NCBI RefSeq assembly: GCF_900141815.1 | Contig: NZ_FQYR01000002.1 | Location: 287,091-351,090, forward strand | Direction of reading: 5' to 3' | DNA from: Rubritalea squalenifaciens DSM 18772 | GTDB lineage: Bacteria; Verrucomicrobiota; Verrucomicrobiia; Verrucomicrobiales; Akkermansiaceae | Length of the DNA: 64,000 bases | In this document: in pieces, positions 16,909 to 25,675 of the stretch | How positions within the stretch are numbered: the stretch's first letter is position 1 | How the letters are laid out: every line of letters begins with the position of its first letter | The notes under the pieces: model-generated | Told to the model about the DNA's origin: nothing | The model's database searches: none | What the model saw: the letters and a program-made list of their open reading frames with translations, nothing else | Program-made: the position numbers and the translations under genes

Positions 16909-17277
16909 CTACAAACTGGTGATGATGAGGGAGCAGAGGAAGATGAAGCCTAGGGAGAAGGAGCCGATGGTGAAGCCCCAGCGGTTCAGGGTGGAGAGGT
17001 GGATCACCTTTTGCCCGTCCGGAGAAACTAACAGGGGCACAGTCGTGCCGACCGGGAGCACCTTGGCATACTCGGCGACGTGCTCGATGGTGTGGCTGCC
17101 GAAGGGATACTGGATCCTCATGTAGGTCTCCCCGCTGATGCGATCATGGTCGATCACGACGCCGGTGACTTGGCTGTGGGCCTTGAGGCGGCGTTTCCAA
17201 AGGACTTCGCTGGCAATACCCAGACCGATGACGAGGCAGGTTAGTAAACCGAGAATAATTTCACCAGAGCTAGGCAT
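16909..17277 (-). CDS. DUF3592-like membrane protein
   Basis: 122 residues: an N-terminal membrane segment (about 6-25), a beta-rich loop with ARSQVTG-like start, YMRIQYPFGSHTIEH and YAKVLPVGTTVPLLVSPDG, then a second membrane segment (100-121). This two-helix sandwich with a GTxVxLLVSPDG strand is the DUF3592 layout; function unknown, inner membrane with the domain probably outside. Monocistronic. Confidence 0.75.
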   Translation of the reverse strand: MPSSGEIILGLLTCLVIGLGIASEVLWKRRLKAHSQVTGVVIDHDRISGETYMRIQYPFGSHTIEHVAEYAKVLPVGTTVPLLVSPDGQKVIHLSTLNRWGFTIGSFSLGFIFLCSLIITSL

Positions 17278-17339
17278 AGAGAATCAGGGATAGAGTGGAA
17301 GAACGACGCCCCTGTGTTAGTGGCTGCGCGTTTATTCTT

Positions 17340-17665
17340 CAAGTCCTGATTTGGTCCTGCGGCGGCAAGCCCCGCAGGGAGTGTTCAGTAGGAAGTGTGA
17401 AGTAGACAGTCCTGCCTGATGAAACTTTACTGGCCACAGATTACGCAGATTAGGAATGATTGCCTGCTTGGCTCCTGCGGGGAGAATCCAGTATCTAGAA
17501 TAGAGAATACAGCCCGGCATGATGAAACTTTTTCTACCACGAATGAAAGCCTTGTAGGCTTGTCATCGGTCAAGGGTCATAAGTCATTGGGGCCTGCATG
17601 AAGAAACCTGGCTAGTTGGAACCCTAGTGGCTGATGGCAAGCCCGAAGGGGTGATGTTTTTGTTA
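17340..17665. repeat. Intergenic repeat mosaic
   Basis: H1 (17369-17410), W9b (17430-17455), H1 variant with GAGAATCCAGTATCTAGAATAG (17476-17510), and an 80-bp block at 17535-17616 that recurs identically at 19894-19975. A TGTTAGA word lies at 17659 just past the next gene's stop. Confidence 0.7.
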
Positions 17666-17671
17666 GATGTA

Positions 17672-18139
17672 TTATTGAGCGGCGTCGGCGGTCTGCTCGG
17701 GGAAGGTGATGTCGTGGGCGTCTTTTTCGATGCTGTTTTCGTATTTCAGGAATCCAGCATCGAAATTTCCCGGATCTTTGGGGAGATAGTGGATGCGGTT
17801 CCAGTTGTTGAGCTTCTGTGGGTGGAAGACGATGTCGAGCTCGCTGCCATCGGCTTTCTTCAGCCGGACCTTCACCTTGCTCCAGGCATAGCCGATCTTG
17901 GTGATGACCTGCTGGCCCTGAATGCCGGTGATCGCCTGTGGGTGTCTGCATTCGGCGTGCAGGATGGTCACGTCCTCCGGGAAGGAGATGCGTATTTCCC
18001 CGTCACGCTGCATGATGTTACGCACGGCCTGCCAGCTCGGGTAGCCCTCCGAGGGCATCACCACATAGCGCATCAGCAAGAGGCCCGCGACAATGAGGGT
18101 GAGGATGCTGAGGAAGAAAATTTTGAGGAAGCGGCGCAT
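17672..18139 (-). CDS. Signal-anchored protein, unknown function
   Basis: 155 residues. Residues 5-30 (LKIFFLSILTLIVAGLLLMR) are a membrane anchor with a positive N terminus, so the remainder faces the periplasm. It contains a beta-rich domain (GEIRISFPEDVTILHAECRH, VRLKKADGSELDIVFHP). The following 19-bp gap to the gene at 18158 and the shared topology suggest a two-gene unit. Confidence 0.7.
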   Translation of the reverse strand: MRRFLKIFFLSILTLIVAGLLLMRYVVMPSEGYPSWQAVRNIMQRDGEIRISFPEDVTILHAECRHPQAITGIQGQQVITKIGYAWSKVKVRLKKADGSELDIVFHPQKLNNWNRIHYLPKDPGNFDAGFLKYENSIEKDAHDITFPEQTADAAQ

Positions 18140-18157
18140 GGTTTGGGATCCGGCAGT

Positions 18158-18748
18158 TTAATGATCGAGCTTCTGCTCTCTGTCATCGAAGGTCAATGAC
18201 TTGGACTTTCCCCTCCAGACGATCTTCACGCCGTACAGCTCATCAAATGTGAATGGATCAGACTCCTCTTCAGAGAATTCAGAGAGATGGTCGACCGGGT
18301 ACCAATGCTTGAGTGATAGGTTTCCTGAGACCTTGACCACCGGCTTGTCTGCATCCTCATGGACTAGCGTGGCTCTCAGATTGATAGGGTCATCAGGATC
18401 AACAGCCAAGAGCTTCAGGATCTTGTGACCAGACCAGACTATCTGGTCCGGCTGAACGGGTGAGCCTGGCGGCAAGCCCTCTTTAAAGAGCAGGTAGAGG
18501 GTTCCTGCTTGATGGTTCCTATGAAAAAAGGATTCGTCATCGAAGTGATGCACCGGAATCTCCAGTACACAGCCTTCACCCGGGCGCAGCTGGAGATCGA
18601 TTTCCCTCAGGACGTTTTCTACCTCAATCTCCGACTGAGTGTGTAGCTTCCAGTGCCGATCCACACTCAGCCACATGAAGAGTATATAGATGAGATAGCC
18701 TCCAGTCAGAGAGAGAAAGAGGGCTAGTCTGAATTTACGCACTCGCAT
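18158..18748 (-). CDS. Signal-anchored protein, unknown function
   Basis: 196 residues with one N-terminal membrane segment (about 8-26). The rest is a beta-rich extracytoplasmic domain with acidic patches (SEFSEEESDPFTFDELYG). LREIDLQLRPGEGCVLEIPVHHF looks like one strand pair. First gene of the pair with 17672. No catalytic motif; possibly a carbohydrate- or lipid-binding fold, but that is a guess. Confidence 0.7.
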   Translation of the reverse strand: MRVRKFRLALFLSLTGGYLIYILFMWLSVDRHWKLHTQSEIEVENVLREIDLQLRPGEGCVLEIPVHHFDDESFFHRNHQAGTLYLLFKEGLPPGSPVQPDQIVWSGHKILKLLAVDPDDPINLRATLVHEDADKPVVKVSGNLSLKHWYPVDHLSEFSEEESDPFTFDELYGVKIVWRGKSKSLTFDDREQKLDH

Positions 18749-18802
18749 GGGTCGAAGACCTAGAATAGTTACCTTGGCTGAGGAGATGCTTGTTAGAAAA
18801 AA

Positions 18803-19342
18803 TTACTCCTTCTTCTTTTTCAGGATGTCCGCGTAGCGGCTGCTCCACTCGAGGTAGTGGGCTTGAAGGCATATATCGGCGAAGCGGTGGCGCTTGCTTT
18901 CGTCGCTGAACTGTGGGTGTTTGATAGCCATAAGGTCACCGAGGGCGAGGATGGCTATGAGTGTTTGGTTGGCTTTGCGGACGTCTTCGCCGAAGGAAGT
19001 GGGATCGTGGCGGAAGGCATCGACCAGTAGGTGGAGGGCGTCCTCATTGCCCGAGAGGTAGCGCTGCCAGAAGATCTTGCCATTCTTGGCGACGGCCATG
19101 TGGGCGTAGCGCTTGTACTGGAGCGATAAGCCGGCGTCGGTATGTTTACGGAATTTCCAGAGGGCCTTCCAGGTGTCTTCCTGCTCAGGGTGCTCGAGTA
19201 GGTAGTCAAAGATCTCCGGGAGAGCCTCCTCATTCTGGAGGATGCTTGCGTGGTCCTCGGTAGCAAGGATTTTGCCGATGGCGGCAGGGGCCTCGGCATG
19301 AGCGAGCTGGCAGCAAGCCAGCAGGATGAGTAGGGATTTCAT
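18803..19342 (-). CDS. Exported helical protein, unknown function
   Basis: 179 residues from the ATG at 19342; signal peptide MKSLLILLACCQLAHA-EA. The mature part is all helical, rich in His and Trp, with repeated short helices (LLEHPEQEDTWKALWKF, EALHLLVDAFRHDP) reminiscent of HEAT/TPR-like bundles. The gene at 33626 has the same architecture and related phrases (LPIIALLLCTPALHAEP, HSCGADGAAGDALS), so the two may be distant paralogues. It starts 5 bp after the gene at 19348 ends. Confidence 0.68.
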   Translation of the reverse strand: MKSLLILLACCQLAHAEAPAAIGKILATEDHASILQNEEALPEIFDYLLEHPEQEDTWKALWKFRKHTDAGLSLQYKRYAHMAVAKNGKIFWQRYLSGNEDALHLLVDAFRHDPTSFGEDVRKANQTLIAILALGDLMAIKHPQFSDESKRHRFADICLQAHYLEWSSRYADILKKKKE

Positions 19343-19347
19343 GGTAT

Positions 19348-19830
19348 CTAGTCTTTCTGGAGAGCGGTGCGTTCCATCTCTTTGATGGTCAGGCTCGTGG
19401 TGTGTAGGAAAAGTAGAATGATTGTGCCGACAATGAACCAGATGTGCAGCGGATGAGCACCCCATTGGAAATCCCATTGATAGTGGTACGGTTGGTTAGG
19501 GTCATCAGGAGAAAGGAGGCCGGATACACTGCGGTAGCCGATAGCGGGTAAGAAAACGACCAGAGGAAGAGCCATCCAGAAGCGGCTCTGGGGTATTTGG
19601 CTAATGAGACCGCGTACAAGCAGGACACGCTGCCCTTTTTTGATAATGCCGATCACGAGGCAGATCGCGACGATGGTTAGGACGAGAAGGAAGGTTATCA
19701 TGCCGTCGAACTGTAGCTGTGATCCGCTCTCTGTGTTGTACTCGAAACGGATGGAAGCAAGTGCGATAAGCGGAATGGTCCACCAGGGAAACCTTGCTTT
19801 CTTGTCTGGCCTGTCTGCTGCTTCAGTCAT
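19348..19830 (-). CDS. Membrane protein with three to four spans
   Basis: 160 residues. Hydrophobic segments at about 17-27, 43-65, 83-105 and 130-148. The loop contains LLSPDDPNQPYHYQWDF. Transcribed together with the exported helical protein at 18803, 5 bp downstream. Upstream, TTCCTAACACCCC is a boundary word. No family recognised. Confidence 0.68.
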   Translation of the reverse strand: MTEAADRPDKKARFPWWTIPLIALASIRFEYNTESGSQLQFDGMITFLLVLTIVAICLVIGIIKKGQRVLLVRGLISQIPQSRFWMALPLVVFLPAIGYRSVSGLLSPDDPNQPYHYQWDFQWGAHPLHIWFIVGTIILLFLHTTSLTIKEMERTALQKD

Positions 19831-19879
19831 GGTGAGGTGATTATTTCTATTATGGGGTGTTAGGAAAAGTTTTGTTTTT

Positions 19880-20708
19880 CAAGGGACTAGGTTCTACCAC
19901 GAATGAAAGCCTTGTAGGCTTGTCATCGGTCAAGGGTCATAAGTCATTGGGGCCTGCATGAAGAAACCTGGCTAGATGAAGCATCCGCGACCCGCGTTGG
20001 GGTCGTGTTTATTTTTGGGTGAGGTTCCAGAGGTAACGATCCGGTGGCTCGCAACCCCTGGCTAAGTTCCGGAACCCCCTTGGGGTAGGCCCCTGCGGGG
20101 CATGACTAATGGGTGATTACTGATGACTGATTCTTGCTTGATGAAACATTTCAGCCACAGATTACGCAGATTAAAATGGATTGCCTGCTAGATGGAGCAC
20201 CAATGACTTTTGACTAATGGCTGATGACAAGCCAGCAGGGCTTTCATCCCGGAGGGATGATGGAACAGAGCGCGGTGGTCAGCTTGCCCTTGGGCAAGTG
20301 CAACCCCGGGAACGCGTGCCCCCCACCTATACCACCCCGGAGGGGTGGAGGAAGTGCTGTACTCTAGTGCGACTGGGACTTGTTGAGGAGCTTGTTGGCT
20401 TTTCTCATGTCACCGATGAGCATCCGCGACCCGCGTTGGGGTCGTATCTACTATTTGGGGTGAGGTTCCAGGGGTAGCGATCCGTTGGCTCGCAACCCCT
20501 GGCTAAGTTCCGGAACCCCCTTGGGGTAGGCCCCTGCGGGGCATGACTAATTGGTGATTACTGATGACTGATTCCGGCTAGTCAGTCACCTAACACTTAA
20601 AACGTAACACCTAAAACACTTTGTTTACCACGAATCGCAATGGATGGGCTCCCTATTGACTCCTGACTATTGGCCGATGACTCACCCGCCATGGCGGGTG
20701 AACCTCCG
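19880..20708. repeat. Long intergenic repeat mosaic with two REPs, M module and stub
   Basis: 80-bp duplicate of 17535-17616 (19894-19975), REP (19979-20088), G1, W9b (20152-20178), N1, M module (20230-20355), gene-end stub (20364-20423), REP (20421-20530) fused straight to the stub, G1, the CACCTAACACTTAAAACGTAAC word (20589), W9a fragment, N1, and a CCCGCCATGGCGGG hairpin (20687-20700) 9 bp before the next stop. Confidence 0.75.
20364..20423 (-). pseudogene. 3'-end stub of a zinc-ribbon gene
   Basis: Sixty bases match 13113-13172, the last 19 codons and stop of the complete zinc-ribbon gene, with a single difference. The homology stops at CAT (Met) and continues as a REP element, so a second copy of that gene was cut and joined to a REP. 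Confidence 0.85.
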
Positions 20709-21164
20709 CTAGAATTCATTACGCGGGTCGACGATGGGGTTGCTGTGTTCTCTGGACTCCCGTATTTCATCGAAGCATTCATCTAGGCTGTAGGACTGAC
20801 AACAGTCGTGAGCGTAGTGGCTGTGGGGCAGGAGGGTGTAGCTCTCACTGCCGGAGATGACCTGCATGTCCTGCGGGGACTCGGGCAGAGGTGCCAGCGA
20901 GTGGATGCCGATGAATTGCCAGCGGCCCAGCATGCCGTCCAGCTGCTCAGGCTGGCCCTCGCACACCGCGTAGCTGACGTCCTTGTTGCGGAAGGAGTTG
21001 ATGCATTTGCTGTAGGCTTCCTTCCAATGGATGCAGCGTACCGTCATGCAGGATTTCCTGATAAAGGTGGGACTGGTCAGCAGTCCCGGTCCGCTCTGCT
21101 TGTAGAAGCCATCGAGGTAGGTGACGACCCACCACCCGCTTTCACTGTTTGCTGGGGTTTTCAT
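20709..21164 (-). CDS. DUF4288-like protein
   Basis: 151 residues, soluble. The N-terminal strand SESGWWVVTYLDGFY, the MTVRCIHWKEAYSKCINSF segment and the late WQFIGIHSLAPLPE are laid out as in DUF4288 proteins (a basic strand, an Axx-AY-K helix and F-G-xx-L). The identification is by eye. Cysteine- and histidine-rich C terminus (HYAHDCCQSYSLDECFDE). It starts 10 bp after the gene at 21174 ends. Confidence 0.55.
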   Translation of the reverse strand: MKTPANSESGWWVVTYLDGFYKQSGPGLLTSPTFIRKSCMTVRCIHWKEAYSKCINSFRNKDVSYAVCEGQPEQLDGMLGRWQFIGIHSLAPLPESPQDMQVISGSESYTLLPHSHYAHDCCQSYSLDECFDEIRESREHSNPIVDPRNEF

Positions 21165-21173
21165 GGGAAATTA

Positions 21174-21719
21174 TTAATTGATACGGCCTACCTTGAATTC
21201 GGCACTGTAGTTGAACTCGATGCCTTTCTCATCGATCTTCACGGCAATACCGTGCTCGTCTAGGTTATAATCGATGTCTGTGTGTCCCTCGATAATGAGG
21301 CGATTCCGGTATCGGTCAAAGATGATAGTCTGGACGAGGATGAATGGCGGGTAGCCTTTCTCTGTGAAGACTTTGAGTCTTTCGGTGTCTTCAAAGAATC
21401 CGCCTTCAGACAATTCCTCGATAATTTCCTCGCGCATATCTTCACCACACCATCCCTCACCGCAGTACTGGGCGAGGGCCGTGTTGAATACATCTATCAG
21501 TTCGTCCGCCGACTTGGGGAAGACTTTTGCCATCCAGGTAGGATCCGGCTTCTCATCGTCTTTCGGATAGTAAATGACGCGCACATCTTTATCCTCATAT
21601 TCTTCTTCAACATAGTAGCCTATTGGCCTGAATCGTGTATGCGTAATGACCGCTTCATAGCGCTCACTTTCATAGATGGTAGCTGGCTGGAGTTCAGAGA
21701 AGGTAATGTCTGAGATCAT
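21174..21719 (-). CDS. Acidic soluble protein, unknown function
   Basis: 181 residues, acidic, mixed alpha/beta, with a tail of two-residue strands (RLIIEGHTDIDYNL, IAVKIDEKGIEFNYSAEF) and a CGEGWCGEDM turn. Cytoplasmic. Lies between DUF4288-like and ExbB-like genes, with gaps of 10 and 18 bp, so all three are likely one transcript. No family recognised. Confidence 0.68.
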   Translation of the reverse strand: MISDITFSELQPATIYESERYEAVITHTRFRPIGYYVEEEYEDKDVRVIYYPKDDEKPDPTWMAKVFPKSADELIDVFNTALAQYCGEGWCGEDMREEIIEELSEGGFFEDTERLKVFTEKGYPPFILVQTIIFDRYRNRLIIEGHTDIDYNLDEHGIAVKIDEKGIEFNYSAEFKVGRIN

Positions 21720-21736
21720 GGGATTTATATTTGGTG

Positions 21737-22081
21737 TTAGGATGCAGTGTTCTTGGCTGCTTTCGGGAATGAACGGAGGCGGAACTGGGCGACTACAAGG
21801 AGCAGCAATGCCAGGGTGGATAGCGCACCGCCGATGATCATGCTATCCAGTGAGTTGGAGATGTCGCTGGCCAGGCTGGTGGGGTCGCTTGTGCCGGACT
21901 CGGAGAGTTTCTTGAAGGCGCTACGCATGCTCAGGATGGTGATGCCCAGGCCAAGCAAGGGCGGGATAAAAACCCCGGCGAGTGATGCCCAGACGACTTT
22001 CAGCCAGAACTTCCTCCGTGGGTCGCCTGTGAGGCTGGGAACCTCAGCAGAGGTCTGCGGCGTGGTGTAGGGTGTGCTCAT
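21737..22081 (-). CDS. Short MotA/TolQ/ExbB-like membrane protein
   Basis: 114 residues with two membrane segments (about 25-45 and 80-100). The phrase MRSAFKKLSESGTSDPTSLA followed by SDISNSLDSMIIGGALS matches the cytoplasmic loop and second helix of ExbB/MotA proton-channel proteins, but the protein has about half the family's length and lacks the usual third helix. It may be a remnant or a minimal version. Its stop TAA lies in CCTAACACC; the ATG is preceded by CCTAACAATTCTC. Confidence 0.65.
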   Translation of the reverse strand: MSTPYTTPQTSAEVPSLTGDPRRKFWLKVVWASLAGVFIPPLLGLGITILSMRSAFKKLSESGTSDPTSLASDISNSLDSMIIGGALSTLALLLLVVAQFRLRSFPKAAKNTAS

Positions 22082-22172
22082 GAGAATTGTTAGGTATCGT
22101 GGCAACTCGTCTTTGCTGGGCTGAGCCTAGCTACCCGTCATGATGGGGCAATGATTACCTGAGATGCGGTGT

Positions 22173-22604
22173 CTATTGGTAGATTTTGCCGTTCTTCTTG
22201 AGCCATCCGTTGATGTGTCTGCCCTTGGGGTCATCATGGGTCCAGTGCACGACACCTCCTTTGCTATTCCACTCATAGACACCGTAGAATTCTATCTCGT
22301 CACCGATCTTGAGAGAGTTGATGCGAGGAGCCAGGTCGATATTGTGGGAGATCAGCAAAGTGTGACCGCCCTCTAGTTTGAGAATGAAGCGCTGGTGTCT
22401 GCTGCCTTTGAGATCATCACTCAGGATACGGGTGACTTTTCCCACACCCGCTACCTGCTTGCCACTGGTGTGGTTCTCATAGGCTTCTACGATGTGGTGG
22501 CTGTCCCTGCTGGGACTGGATACCGAGGCGAGATCCAGCTCGGGATTCAAGTAGAAGAGGGCAGATGCTCCAACAATGGCTGCAGTGACAAGGAAGGCTT
22601 TCAT
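22173..22604 (-). CDS. DUF3465 domain protein, exported
   Basis: 143 residues. A signal peptide (1-20) is followed by the DUF3465 pattern: VAGVGKVTRILSDDLKGSRH, QRFILKLEGGHTLLISHNID, GDEIEFYGVYEWN, GGVVHWTHDDP and GWLKKNGKIYQ. The fold is OB-like; HWTHDDP with a nearby HNID suggest a nucleic-acid or small-ligand binding surface. Function unknown. Predicted periplasmic or membrane-anchored. Upstream member of a short series. Confidence 0.9.
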   Translation of the reverse strand: MKAFLVTAAIVGASALFYLNPELDLASVSSPSRDSHHIVEAYENHTSGKQVAGVGKVTRILSDDLKGSRHQRFILKLEGGHTLLISHNIDLAPRINSLKIGDEIEFYGVYEWNSKGGVVHWTHDDPKGRHINGWLKKNGKIYQ

Positions 22605-22640
22605 GATGAATAGATGCTGGGGCTGAACGGAGAGACGGGC

Positions 22641-22919
22641 TTACTCCGCTTCCTGGCTTAGCTCGGTGATGGGTTCGACCAGTTGCTCCAGGGTCTGGGG
22701 GTTCCAGTCCTTGCCGTACTTGGGGTCATTGGCTTCGAAGATGGACTGGAGGCGCGGCTTGACTTCCTGGATAAAGGCTTGCTCACGCTTCTGCAGGGCG
22801 GCATCGATCTGGGTATCGATCGCGTTGGGGTTGCTGAGCTGGTAGGCGCGCACCGCAATGGCGAAGGCGGCCAGACTCAGCAGCAAGGAAAGGGTGTGGA
22901 GTAGGATGCGGGGCTTCAT
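22641..22919 (-). CDS. Small signal-anchored helical protein
   Basis: 92 residues. The N-terminal hydrophobic segment (8-27) is followed by a charged helix (DAALQKREQAFIQEVKPRLQ). Possibly a small envelope accessory protein. It ends 37 bp before the DUF3465 gene and starts 7 bp after the 22926 gene ends, so it is probably cotranscribed. No family recognised. Confidence 0.62.
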   Translation of the reverse strand: MKPRILLHTLSLLLSLAAFAIAVRAYQLSNPNAIDTQIDAALQKREQAFIQEVKPRLQSIFEANDPKYGKDWNPQTLEQLVEPITELSQEAE

Positions 22920-22925
22920 GGGGTT

Positions 22926-23429
22926 TTAAGTAGGGCTGTCTCTGGTATTTGGACGGAAGGGGAAGCAGACCGTCTTCTGTACCGTGCACTCTGTATCGAC
23001 AAAGTGGAAGATCCAATCTTCCTCATTGCGCTCCATGTCCAGGATGGCTGTGACGCAGAAGGGAAGCTCCTTCAGCGAGGAGTCTATCAGTGACCTGGCC
23101 TTATGAATGGCCCAGTCCAGCTCATTACGTTCGTGAGGGGAGAGCAGACCGACTCCATCGTCCTCCAGTTGGTCGGGCGTGAGAACGACAGTGCCACCGC
23201 TGACCACAGAGCCGATGTGCTGCGGGTGTTTTTCAAAGTTTGCTTCAAAGGGATGCAGGTTGGTGAAAGCGATGCTGGGCTCGTCCAGCCCCCAGGCTTC
23301 GTAGGCGGCAGGTTCTTCCATGACCTCAAGTACAAAGCCTACGCAAACACCTTCATTCCACCAGACCAGGTCACCCTCCTGGATGGTCTTCACTTTGTCG
23401 CCAAGGGTATAACGCTCAGGATAGTTCAT
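22926..23429 (-). CDS. Soluble protein, unknown function
   Basis: 167 residues from the ATG at 23429 (MNYPERYTLGDKVKTIQEGD), chosen because an earlier start would overlap the next gene; the frame extends upstream to 23537. Beta-rich with WNEGVCVGFVLEV, a GTVVLTPDQLEDDG turn and LDWAIHKARSLID. It resembles small immunity-like proteins in layout only. Cytoplasmic. Confidence 0.68.
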   Translation of the reverse strand: MNYPERYTLGDKVKTIQEGDLVWWNEGVCVGFVLEVMEEPAAYEAWGLDEPSIAFTNLHPFEANFEKHPQHIGSVVSGGTVVLTPDQLEDDGVGLLSPHERNELDWAIHKARSLIDSSLKELPFCVTAILDMERNEEDWIFHFVDTECTVQKTVCFPFRPNTRDSPT

Positions 23430-23448
23430 GATGAAGTGTGGTGAGCGC

Positions 23449-23868
23449 TTAACATTCCACTTCCTCGTCATCGTCATCCTCATCTGTCCCTCTGCGTAGA
23501 TAGCCGATGATGGAGCAGAGGCTGGCGAGGGCGGCAAGGCTGCCGATGATGATCATCGGGATGGCGTGGCCACCGATGGCGGGGATTAGTCCGAGCAGAG
23601 GCAGCAGGGTGAGGAGCAGGTAAAGGATGATGAGGGCGCGGCGGCGGGGAGTCATTGGGCCGTCCGTGTAGTGGACTCCGCTGTAGTACTCCACGAAGGT
23701 CTCCATCAGGTAGTTGTAGAGGATGACCAGCGCAAAGCAGCTGGCCACCGCCGTGCTGGCGATCATGTGCTGATAGAGCGTGGCGCTGTCCGGGGCATGC
23801 ATCTTCCCGTAGATCGCCGAGGCGATCATACCGCAGCAGGCCAGCAGATGGAGGATGGAACAGATCAT
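23449..23868 (-). CDS. Membrane protein with three to four spans
   Basis: 139 residues from MICSILHLLACCGMIASAIY. Membrane segments about 4-24, 33-56, 75-95 and 100-122. The tail is acidic (DEDDDDEEVEC). GGAGCCCCTAAC precedes the ATG. It probably sits in the inner membrane. No family recognised. Confidence 0.65.
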   Translation of the reverse strand: MICSILHLLACCGMIASAIYGKMHAPDSATLYQHMIASTAVASCFALVILYNYLMETFVEYYSGVHYTDGPMTPRRRALIILYLLLTLLPLLGLIPAIGGHAIPMIIIGSLAALASLCSIIGYLRRGTDEDDDDEEVEC

Positions 23869-24450
23869 GTTAGGGAGCCCCTTCGGGGAGAATCTAGTAT
23901 CACGAATAGAGAATAGAGCCCAGCCCGATGAAACGCTTTCCACCACGAATCGCACGAATTTCACGGATCGGGCTAGATGGATCCCTGCTGGATGTAGCCT
24001 TTTCTACCACAGAATACACGGAAGGCACGGAAAGATTGTGTACGATGGAACCCTGCGGATGGAACATTTTCAGCCACAGATTACGCAGATTGGAACAGAT
24101 TCTGGCTAGATGAAGCATACGCGACCCGCGTTGGGGTCGTATCTATTTTTGGGCCAGGTTCCAGGGGTAGCGATCCTGTGGCTAGCAACCCCTGGCTAAG
24201 TTCCGGAACCCCGTTGGGGTTCTCTGGCTACTCGCTACCTGCTACTGGCTACGCTTTATGCTACCTGTAAGGAGGGGATAAAGTCCTGCCCCCCTGATCG
24301 ATGGCTAGTCTGCGGGCTTACATCCCGGAGGGATGATGGAACTTAGCGCGGTGGTCAGCTTGCCATTAGGCAAGCGCAACCCCGGGAACGCGTGCCCCCC
24401 ACCTATACCACCCCGGAGGGGTGGAGGAAGGAAGTTTCTGGCCTTGAGCG
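23869..24450. repeat. Intergenic repeat mosaic with REP and M module
   Basis: H1 variant CCCCTTCGGGG with GAGAATCTAGTATCACGAATAG (23879-23920), W9a (23942-23970), W9c (24005-24035), W9b (24072-24100), REP (24116-24224), CTACTCGCTACCTGCTACTGGC words (24228-24262), M module (24308-24432). Confidence 0.75.
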
Positions 24451-25071
24451 CTATTCCTGGTTCTGCTCGGATGGGTCGGGCAGGTAGGCTTCATAGGTCG
24501 TCTTCATGCGGGCGTACTTGAAGCTGTCCTTCAAGGAAGCGTACTTTTCCGGGTTTAAGGTGGCGCGCATCTTCAGGAAATACCGCATGCAGTGGGCGCC
24601 TGCTCCGTCGGTATGGTAGAAATGCTTTTGGAATGCCCGGATGCTGAGATCCCACTCATCGACCACGCCTAGGGCCACGATGGAATCCACATCGCCTCCC
24701 ATGGGATCGATGGCCATTCGGGCAAAGATGGTGTCCAGCGCCGCACGCGATTGGTTCAGGTTGTAGTCGTAGGCTGCGAGTGCCAGCTTGATTTGCTCAT
24801 TCTTCAGGAGCTCTTTGTCTTTGAGAAGATCCGCGCAGGAAGCATCCTTTTTGACCGCAGCCATGAGGATCAGGCGCGACAAAGTGGAGTTCTCCCTGCC
24901 AGTCCTGTTCTCCTTCGCCGCCAGAGTTTTCAGATCGGCTGGATTGTATTCGCTGGGTAAGCTGAGCAATTGCTCCGGGGTCTTGTAGGGCTCGTTAGGG
25001 TCCCGCGCGGAGAGGGGGAGGGCCATGAAGCCAAGCTGGGCGGCCAGAGTGAGGGTCAGTACTTTTTTCAT
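24451..25071 (-). CDS. Exported alpha-helical protein, unknown function
   Basis: 206 residues from the ATG at 25071; signal peptide MKKVLTLTLAAQLGFMALPLSA-RD. The rest is helical with YKTPEQLLSLPSEYNPADLK at the start of the mature part and DLSIRAFQKHFYHTDGAGAH later. No cofactor motif. Followed by an M module 20 bp past its stop. Likely periplasmic. Confidence 0.7.
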   Translation of the reverse strand: MKKVLTLTLAAQLGFMALPLSARDPNEPYKTPEQLLSLPSEYNPADLKTLAAKENRTGRENSTLSRLILMAAVKKDASCADLLKDKELLKNEQIKLALAAYDYNLNQSRAALDTIFARMAIDPMGGDVDSIVALGVVDEWDLSIRAFQKHFYHTDGAGAHCMRYFLKMRATLNPEKYASLKDSFKYARMKTTYEAYLPDPSEQNQE

Positions 25072-25233
25072 CGTATGGGGGGCTGTTATTGCAAAACGGA
25101 CTTGGTCGCCGGTCTCTAAGAGAGGTCTCCAGGACCAAGCAATCGAAGAGGGTAGCACGACCAAGCGCATTTGTCAGCGTTTGATCTTACCGATGAGTCC
25201 GGGTTTGATCTGCTCGACTGGCTCAAGCGCTAG

Positions 25234-25653
25234 CTAGTCATTGGCGAGGTGGTATTTCACTCCGCTATAGACCAGCCTTGGGCCGCGCTCTTTCTGGATG
25301 AGCTTTTCCTCGGCGAGCTGGATGGCATCCAGCGGGTGTTGCTGTAGAATGGTTTTCACGGCCTGCTGTGTCTGGGCAGAGCGTAGATCTGTCCGGTAGA
25401 GTACCAGGGTGATTTGCCGGGGGGTGTCGAGCACTTGCAGCTCGCGATATTCGAAATCGCCTTGCCCCGTGTGATCCTTCCTCAGGAGAGAGACCAGGGC
25501 ATCTGTGGCTTCTTGAGCGGCTTCGGGGTCTTCTCTCACGAGCAGACCTCTTCTCTCAGCTTCCCGGATGATTTCGGCCGCGCTGGGTTGCTCCTGCTTG
25601 CATGATACTAGCAGGGCGGTGAGGCTGCTGAGGACTGTGAAGATGGTTTTCAT
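25234..25653 (-). CDS. Putative lipoprotein
   Basis: 139 residues. Lipobox LLVSC at residues 14-18 after a hydrophobic N terminus. Contains IREAERRGLLVREDPEAAQE and a long amphipathic helix, then IQKERGPRLVYSGVKYH. Probably anchored in the outer membrane or inner membrane. The gap 25072-25233 carries a CTTGGTC/GACCAAG hairpin (25098-25136). Confidence 0.7.
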   Translation of the reverse strand: MKTIFTVLSSLTALLVSCKQEQPSAAEIIREAERRGLLVREDPEAAQEATDALVSLLRKDHTGQGDFEYRELQVLDTPRQITLVLYRTDLRSAQTQQAVKTILQQHPLDAIQLAEEKLIQKERGPRLVYSGVKYHLAND

Positions 25654-25675
25654 GGGGTTGGGTAAATAGGGAAAG

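Noticed and set aside
25100-25222. Plus-strand gene-end fragment LTDESGFDLLDWLKR
   Set aside because: It reads well but is only 22 codons after a stop and overlaps the upstream region of the minus-strand gene at 24451; no matching complete gene in the window.
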